Source: Rhizomys pruinosus
Lineage: Eukaryota > Chordata > Mammalia > Rodentia > Spalacidae
Direction: 5' to 3'
Length of the DNA stretch: 64,000 nt
Assembly: GCA_009823505.1 (NCBI GenBank)
Contig: VZQC01006590.1
Location: forward strand, 163,431 to 227,430
This document shows positions 57,851-64,000 of the stretch, in pieces; the first letter of the stretch is position 1, and every line of letters begins with the position of its first letter. The notes under the pieces were generated by a model. It saw only the letters and a list, made by a program, of their open reading frames with translations. It was not told the origin of the DNA and searched no databases. A program made the position numbers and the translations under genes.

Positions 57851-58235
57851 ATCTAGCATCTCTAAAGGTTTCTATGCTATAGGGTCTCCATTTTAACGGT
57901 GGGAGGGTGGGAGAGACTTCCCAGTCTCTGGAGGGGGAGAGGGAGGGGAAAGGAAGGGGAAGAGGGAGAAAGGGAGGAAGACACAGAGAGAGATGGAGTG
58001 GGAGAGAGGGAGGGAAAATTGAGGGAGAAAAGGAATAATTACAGCATAAACCCTTTCCTTACTCACATGAAACTTCCATTCTGTGGAGTCCTAATCACCT
58101 TACCTGCTCCTTCAGAGCTGAGGGCCTAATGCTGCTGCTCTGGGGACCAAGTCTCCAACGTGAGCATTAAGGGAAATATATCAAGCCATGAAAAGGAAGA
58201 AAGCTATTATATGTGTGAGGACTTTCTTTTCTGGC
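57851..58235 (-). repeat. Right arm of the 3 kb inverted repeat, outer part
   Basis: It contains in reverse complement the landmarks of the left arm: 'tgctgctgctctggggacca' (58132), 'cctgctccttcagagctgag' (58103), and the outer end 'ggactttcttttctgg' (58220-58235). The purine tract 57898-58030 answers the left-arm TC repeat. The inner end meets the target duplication of family X copy 3. Confidence 0.85.
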
Positions 58236-58269
58236 ACTGTTTATATCATGCTCTGTAGTCTTCCTGTAC

Positions 58270-58820
58270 CTCGTTCTCTGGGGTGTAGTTTTCTTCTATG
58301 ATTTTACTGAAGATATCCTCCAGGCCTCAGTGATGGATTTCTTTTTCTACATCTATAATTTGAAGGTAATATATTTTAAATGTCTCCCATGTACACTTTA
58401 TATTTTTTATTTTTTTTATTGCCATTCACTGAATGATGCAATTTCTCTATTCTGTCTCCCCCATGACACTGTTATCCCCATGATTCATTCTGCTGGTGAG
58501 AATTTCTACTGAGGAATTTTTTTAATTTTAATTTTATATTTTAGAAGTCCATACTTTATTGTATTTGCATTGTTCACACCGCTCATTCCCTCTCCAACTC
58601 ATCCCGTAACTGCTTCATGCCCTCTCATTTTCTTGTCCTTTGCTTTGATTATTGTGATTTCATTTGGTTCATTGAGGTTTCATTTCTAGCATCATTTCAA
58701 TTGAGCTTTCTTTGGAATTATATGTCCATATTAAATTTAATTTTCATGTTTTGGATTGACTTCATTTTTTTAAGATATGAAATTTTTGTAAAGAATATTC
58801 AATTTATTAGCTTGGTTTTC
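58270..58820 (-). mobile_element. Possible L1 internal (ORF1 side) relic
   Basis: Plus-strand phrases such as 'actgaagatatcctccaggc' resemble the antisense of the L1 ORF1-to-5'-UTR region, but divergence is strong and I find no continuous frame. It could instead be unassigned AT-rich DNA. Confidence 0.3.
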
Positions 58821-58844
58821 TTCAAGATGTAACATAATTACACT

Positions 58845-59055
58845 GGAGATGGAGAGAAGACTCAGCAGTTAAGAGCACTGGCTGTTCTTCCAGAAGATCC
58901 AGGCTGGAGTACCCAACACCCACATGGCCACTAACAACCTTCTCTATTTCAGTTCCAAGGGATCTGACCCCATCTTCTGGCCTGAAACATTGCACACACC
59001 AGTGCACTTACATACATTCAGGCAAAAGCACCCATACACATAAAATAATTAAACC
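58845..59055 (+). mobile_element. B2 SINE, diverged
   Basis: 'gatggagagaagactcagca', 'gagcactggctgttcttcca' and 'aaaagcacccatacacataa' follow B2 order. Confidence 0.88.
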
Positions 59056-59574
59056 AATAATTTTCAAAACAAATAATTTTAAAAGAAGTAACATGTTTAA
59101 ATTGAAAGACTTTTAATGGTTGGAGAATTTGGAAAGGGTGTTAATGGCAAACTCACATTATAGGAACAGTGAAAATTTCACATTATTGTGAAAGCTTGGT
59201 AGTGCAATTTTATCAGTAAACATGACCATGTAAAAACATACTGCATACATTCATGTGAATTTCACATTATAAAATAAAAATTCAAAGGAGTAAAATAGAC
59301 AAGATTTGTCTCTTAATTCTAAAATGGGAAAAAGCATCAAGTCAAAACATTTATTTGTATGAGGATATTTAAAATTATATTTGTCTCATAGAAAAATTAT
59401 TATTCAAACAAAGTGACTCTATAGATGTAAAATATGATACAGAACTTTAATTTAGCAACTGTGATTTCACATATTAATGTTCTTGGTCAAATAGGCTACT
59501 TGCTATTGTCATTATTTTATGTAACAAATTATATGACACTGAACAAACCATGAAAATATATTTGAAAACATTTT
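59056..59574. other. Unassigned AT-rich DNA
   Basis: No recognised repeat or exon. Confidence 0.4.
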
Positions 59575-60420
59575 TCTTTAAAAATTAAGGGGCAATAATA
59601 CTTAACTAGTGTCAAAACCCAGAGGGAATCATATCAGTCAAAAAACCTACAGACAAATTACACATACAATATCTCTACCTTAGTCCATGTGTATAGCTGA
59701 AAGCTAAATAACAACAAACAGTGCCAGACAGGAGAAATCTTGTTTTGAGTTGTTAACCAGGGTAGTGCAAGAGACTCCCCAAATTACACAGGCTATTGCC
59801 TCAGCCCTTGATAACCTCACAGACCTTAATGGTAAGACAGTGTTGCAGAAAAAAGGTATTAGGAGACAGGATTTGGAGCTGAGAGCTGGAATTCACCTGG
59901 CAGCCACCTTTCCTGAATGATAGCTCTCATAGCTTTGGAAAACGCTATACAGCTGTTAAGAGTGAACATCAATTGATGGTCCAATCCCAGCTTTAAAGAA
60001 TAATAACCTCGGCCTAGTGGTTAAGAGTGCCGACTGATCTTGCAGAGGACCCAGTTTCGATCCCCAGCACCCACATGGCGTCTGAGAACCGTCTTTAACT
60101 CCAGTTCCAGGGGAATCCAACACCCTCTTCTGACCTCTGAGGCATTGCATGACACAGGTGCACAAACCTACATGCAGACAGCACATTCACACACATACAA
60201 AAATAAATAAAATTAATACAAAATTTTTAAAAAGAATAATAACCACATCAATCACCCACACAGCAAACAACATTTGTGTGGTTGTGGGGCACTTTTACCT
60301 TGGGGGATCAGCAGCTACCTAATTAGACTTAAAGCCCACTCAATGGAAGGAAACTCATGTATGATACTGCTTGAGATGTTCTGTATGAAATACACAGAAT
60401 TCAATAAAAAATATTTACAA
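59575..60420 (+). mobile_element. L1 (Lx-like) 3' UTR split by a B2
   Basis: 'gtgtatagctgaaagctaaa' and 'gagactccccaaattacaca' match the 3' UTR at 49019-49130. It ends with 'gagatgttctgtatgaaata' and AATAAAAAA sequence near 60403. The B2 at 60009-60230 interrupts it. Confidence 0.75.
60009..60230 (+). mobile_element. B2 SINE, 5'-truncated, with 14-bp target duplication
   Basis: 'aaagaataataacc' flanks it at 59995-60008 and 60231-60244. It begins about 15-20 bases into the B2 head ('tcggcctagtggttaagagt') and ends in an A-rich tail. Confidence 0.95.
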
Positions 60421-60435
60421 AATAAATTGAGAAAC

Positions 60436-60566
60436 AAGCTGAGTATGGTAGCACATGCATTTATTCCCAGCACTCAAAGGCAGAGGAAATTGAATCTGTG
60501 AGATATTGGTCAGCTTGGTCTACATAGTGAGTTCCAGGGCAGGCAGGGATACAGGGAGACCCTGAC
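60436..60566 (+). mobile_element. B1 SINE
   Basis: 'tgagtatggtagcacatgca', 'tattcccagcactcaaaggc' and 'ttggtctacatagtgagttc' in B1 order. A TA-rich run follows at 60598-60631. Confidence 0.85.
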
Positions 60567-60633
60567 TAATAGACATCTATATAAAGATACAGATCTCTAT
60601 CTATATATATATAGATATATATATATATATAAA

Positions 60634-60800
60634 TTGAGGACCCGTGAGAGGCCCCAGCATGTACAGGTTCTTGCTACCAAGTCTCATGACCTGATTTTGA
60701 CCCTCAGTATCCATAGTGTGGGAGGACAGGCGCAACTCTGCTCATACATACATCATGGCAAGTGCTCATGTCTGTCCCAAATAAACAAATGTAAAATAAT
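60634..60800 (+). mobile_element. B3-type SINE without head
   Basis: 'gttcttgctaccaagtctca', 'tgacctgattttgaccctca' and a body with 'aggacaggcgcaactctgct' resemble B3. The head is missing next to a TA repeat. Confidence 0.6.
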
Positions 60801-61416
60801 CATCAGAGTAAAACAATAATAATGAACAGAATAATTTTTTAAATGAGGCTAAATTTTATAAATGTGACTTCAGCACATTGGGGTTTGCATCAAAAGAGAA
60901 ACCAACTTATATAGCGATGTGATGTTCATGTAAGGACATAGGCCAGACAGGGGTATTCTTTGTGGATTCCTGAATAGTTCTGTACAAGAAATTTCAATAA
61001 ATCAATTGTTGGATTTATCTTTCAATCTTTAAATTTATCTCTAATGGGGAAAGTAACATTGGGGTTTCAAATCTCAAGATGGATTATAAAACCATTCCTT
61101 CCATTCTATGGATTGGTAGCCAGAGAATTAAATTTCCTTAGCCCTATTTTATCAGATGACTTCTACAGGAAAGGTCATATGAGGATTGGAATTTACCAAC
61201 TTCAGAACAGAATAAACTGCAAAGCTTATCAGAAGCTTAAGTAAATACAAGATAAGGTGTCAGTGACCTTCAAGGAGGTTGTGGGAAGCTGCTTTGGAAT
61301 CTATACAATGCAAAGCCATATAATAATATGTGCACTTCTCAGACTAAAGGAGAGGCACAAGATTTTTATTGTCCTAATTAACTTAAAATAATTATTCAAA
61401 TTATTAGAGGATAAAG
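60801..61416. other. Unassigned DNA
   Basis: No recognised repeat or exon. Confidence 0.4.
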
Positions 61417-61487
61417 GGCTAGAGTCCTACATCCATGGTAGACAGCATACCTGTCATGCATAAGATGGTGGGTTTAATACCCAGTCA
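61417..61487 (+). mobile_element. ID-like SINE, diverged
   Basis: 'gggctagagtcctacatcca', 'gcatacctgtcatgcataag' and 'gtgggtttaatacccagtca' follow the ID head order. A CA repeat takes the tail position. Confidence 0.6.

Positions 61488-61529
<42 letters not shown>
61488..61529. repeat. (CA)n microsatellite
   Basis: About 20 CA units after the ID-like element. Confidence 0.96.
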
Positions 61530-61532
<3 letters not shown>

Positions 61533-61636
61533 AATTAAACTGGAAGTAACTCTTTAAGTGCAAGTGCTTTATACATTCTAAATTATTACAAATATACATT
61601 ATTGTCATTACTATTGCTACTATTTTTATGATATGC

Positions 61637-61790
61637 TTTTAATCCCAGCACTTGGGAGGCAGAGGCAGACAAATCTTTGTGAGTTCAAGGCCAGCCTGGT
61701 CTAAAATGTGAGTTCCAGGACAGCTGAGGCTGCAGGGAGACCCCGTCTCAAAAAGACCAAAAAAAAAATAATAATAAAAAAAGAAAATAT
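61637..61790 (+). mobile_element. B1 SINE, 5'-truncated
   Basis: Starts at 'taatcccagcacttgggagg', then 'ttcaaggccagcctggtcta' and 'agggagaccccgtctcaaaa' with an A-rich tail. The first ~25 bases of B1 are absent. Confidence 0.93.
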
Positions 61791-62713
61791 AGATTTATAC
61801 TCTCCATAAAATAAAACCCCAAATTGATGCTGTTGTTAATAGTCATTGCTTTCTTTTCTCAGCTTCACTTTATACATTGGCACAGACACAAACTACCTTT
61901 ACTGACCTACATCTTTGAGGGACAATCAGTCACTTTATACTATATTTTTAAAATTATTTATTGAGTAGAAATCCATATTTTTGTTGTTATTTTCATTACT
62001 GTCATCTGAGTTGATCTTATCAAATGGCCTTTCTGAGAAAAGGGCTAAAGTTTGTTAATAGTTACTCCAAAATGAGCTTCTCTGTATTACAAAGCCTTCC
62101 TTCAGAAAACAAAGCTAAAGGAGCAAAAACTATTAGAAGAATTGACAGATATACGATGACAGATGCTACAATATTATATATAAAACAGAAGCCATGATTT
62201 CTGAATCCACACTGCTCCAGTGTGTTACCACTTCAACATCCAAATCAAGTTGACATCTTTATCCCTGAATTTTTAAAATGAGAACCAGTAATATGTAAAT
62301 ATCTACTTCTCATTTGTAAAAAGAAACAAATTAATTGGATTGGAAAATCCTACATGCCACTGTAATTCTATGCACTAGTTCAGTATATTAAAATCTGATG
62401 GTCAAAATAGTCTGTGAATTTTTCCACATTTTGATGATGCTTAGATGTATAAGCTTGATGGCTGGAAGAGGCTGATCTGTTACTTTGACAATCTGCACAA
62501 CACACATACTGGAAAATATCCACTTTAAATCTACAACAATTTAATATTGGAGACAATAATCCCTGGGTATTTACAAATGAATAGAAACCAATGAGAAGAT
62601 CCAGCTCCACCTCATCATTTTATGCTTGTACCCTAAAGCTACACATGCACTAATGATAAGCAGGAAAGTATTTTAGCTTGACGTGATTCTTTTGCAGTGG
62701 TTGCTAGCCATTA
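61791..62713. other. Unassigned DNA
   Basis: No recognised repeat or exon. Confidence 0.4.
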
Positions 62714-62723
62714 AATACTGTTT

Positions 62724-62897
62724 ATCCAGGTATGGTGGTACACACTTTTAATCCCAGCACTTGAGTGGTAGAGGCATGCAGATTTCTATGAGATCAATGC
62801 AAGCCTGGTCTATACAGGCAGTTCTAAGCCAGCTAGAGCTACAGGAAGACCCTGTCTCAAAAAATAAACACTACCATAATTAATTAATTAACTAATT
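62724..62897 (+). mobile_element. B1 SINE with 10-bp target duplication
   Basis: 'aatactgttt' flanks it at 62714-62723 and 62898-62907. 'tccaggtatggtggtacaca' to 'gaagaccctgtctcaaaaa'-type end gives a full B1; the tail ends in an AATT-rich run. Confidence 0.92.
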
Positions 62898-62907
62898 AAT
62901 ACTGTTT

Positions 62908-63835
62908 GTAAATGGGTGTCTTTCTAGCAGACTTTTACAGAAAACACTGCTGCCCAGGCAGATCTTCCCACTGTTTTCTTTCTTTTCAATTGGGCCACTA
63001 CAGCTCTCAGGATATGTACTTCTTAGTTTGTAGGCTTCTTTCCAAGGAGCATTGTTCTTGCTTTGATGCAAGAGAGAAGTACTGTACAGTTAGTATCCTT
63101 GGACTTAACTCTCAGCTATGACTTAAGAGAGATTCGACTTCTTTTGCTTCAGAAACTCTCTGGGGACTTAAAACTCCATATGCCTTCATGGGTCATCTTT
63201 CCTTTCTAGTCTAACTCCTCAAGGGTCTGCATTTCTCTTTCCAAGAAGACCACTTGGCTTCTGACTTTTATCTCGGGTTTTGCTACTAAGAAAAATCAAA
63301 ATAAATAAAATATTTAAGGAAATGGCAGTCTCAAAAACTCTCAGTGACCATCTCAATTTTGAATTTTCAGTTTTCAAAATATACCCAGAAATTATTTCTG
63401 TCATTTTAAGGAAGCAGATATCAAGTACCTTTTCTTTGTGCCTGGCTTATGTAAGTCACCCAATTAATTTTTGCTGAACTGATTCTGACAAGGAACCAGA
63501 GGTAATATGGGAAAGGAAAGAGCATGAAGCAGGCTCAGGGTGTGCTGTGAAATTATGTCATTGTAGCATGAGAGGAAAGTGCGGCCAAGTTTCTTCCTGA
63601 CTTTTCTTTGCTTCTTCACTAAAGTAGGCCACTAAATAGTTCTCCAATATTCCTCTAAAATAGGTCAGAAACCTTCCATTCCAAGGGCAGTCTTTACAGA
63701 TGAGAAGTGATGGTGGTTCTTGGAGACATAGAGACCCTGAGAAGAACCTCCACAAACCAGTCTCGTTATATTACATCACACCCTTGTCTTTCAGTCACCC
63801 TTCTGTTTACCTTTACATCCAGCACCATACAAACC
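62908..63835. other. Unassigned DNA
   Basis: No recognised repeat or exon. Frames of 60-70 codons are present on both strands, as expected by chance. Confidence 0.4.
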
Positions 63836-63958
63836 CAGCCTAGTACCTTCACCTGGAATCCTAGCACTCTGGGAGTGGAGGCAGGGGAACCAGAAGATCT
63901 TCAGCTAATATGGAGCTTAAAGGCTAGACTGAAATACACAGACTATGTCCAGAAATAA
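63836..63958 (+). mobile_element. B1-like relic
   Basis: 'ggaatcctagcactctggga' followed by 'tggaggcaggggaaccagaa' resembles an early B1-type monomer; the second half is strongly diverged. Confidence 0.5.
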
Positions 63959-64000
63959 AGATAAATTATGTGAAAAGAAAGCAGGTTTCCTTGTGTATTC

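Overview
The window is non-coding mammalian DNA from a muroid rodent. The repeat content shows this: B1 (7SL-derived), B2 and B3 (tRNA-derived) and ID-like SINEs, several L1/Lx-type LINE fragments, and older L1M and MIR relics. I could not fix the species. The young B2 copies do not look exactly like the mouse or rat consensus I remember, so another murid or cricetid is possible. There are no bacterial features, no CRISPR arrays, no rRNA or tRNA genes other than SINE-derived ones, and no host protein-coding exon that I can recognise. The only recognisable coding sequence is broken L1 ORF2. Every open frame seen is short and is explained by repeats, simple sequence or chance.

Layout. 1-2.6 kb: L1 3' ends, a rodent medium repeat and the first copy of a ~1.1 kb non-coding retroelement (called family X here). 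2.65-5.7 kb: mostly unassigned, with some GC-richer DNA. 5.7-10.4 kb: L1 ORF2 pieces, two B2 insertions (one a B2/L1 chimera) and a second family X copy. 10.4-12.1 kb: unassigned. 12.1-14.9 kb: a 5'-truncated L1 with clear target-site duplications next to an L1 3' UTR. 15-28 kb: scattered SINEs, L1 3' UTR pieces, L1M relics and a large GAA/GGA/GA microsatellite. 28.17-28.41 kb: an assembly gap inside a TA repeat. 29-38.7 kb: mostly unassigned AT-rich DNA with a few SINEs, a MIR and an L1 3' UTR. 38.75-39.3 kb: a head-to-head B1 hairpin followed by a young B2. 40-46.7 kb: old SINEs and CA repeats. 46.7-50.2 kb: two L1 relics, one apparently 5'-inverted, sharing a ~155 bp inverted repeat. 51.5-54 kb: SINEs and tandem repeats. 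55.2-58.2 kb: a 3 kb inverted repeat whose right arm was later split by a complete family X insertion. 58.8-64 kb: B1, B2, B3 and ID-like copies and an L1 3' UTR.

The sequence elements do not form a working system. They record successive L1-driven insertions, nested so that several can be ordered in time. The most useful observations are the B2/L1 chimeric insertion at 9.0-9.35 kb, the inverted repeat split by a datable insertion at 55-58 kb, the B1 hairpin at 38.8 kb, and two small hairpins inside L1 sequence that look like template-switch mutations. I found no convincing undescribed biological system.
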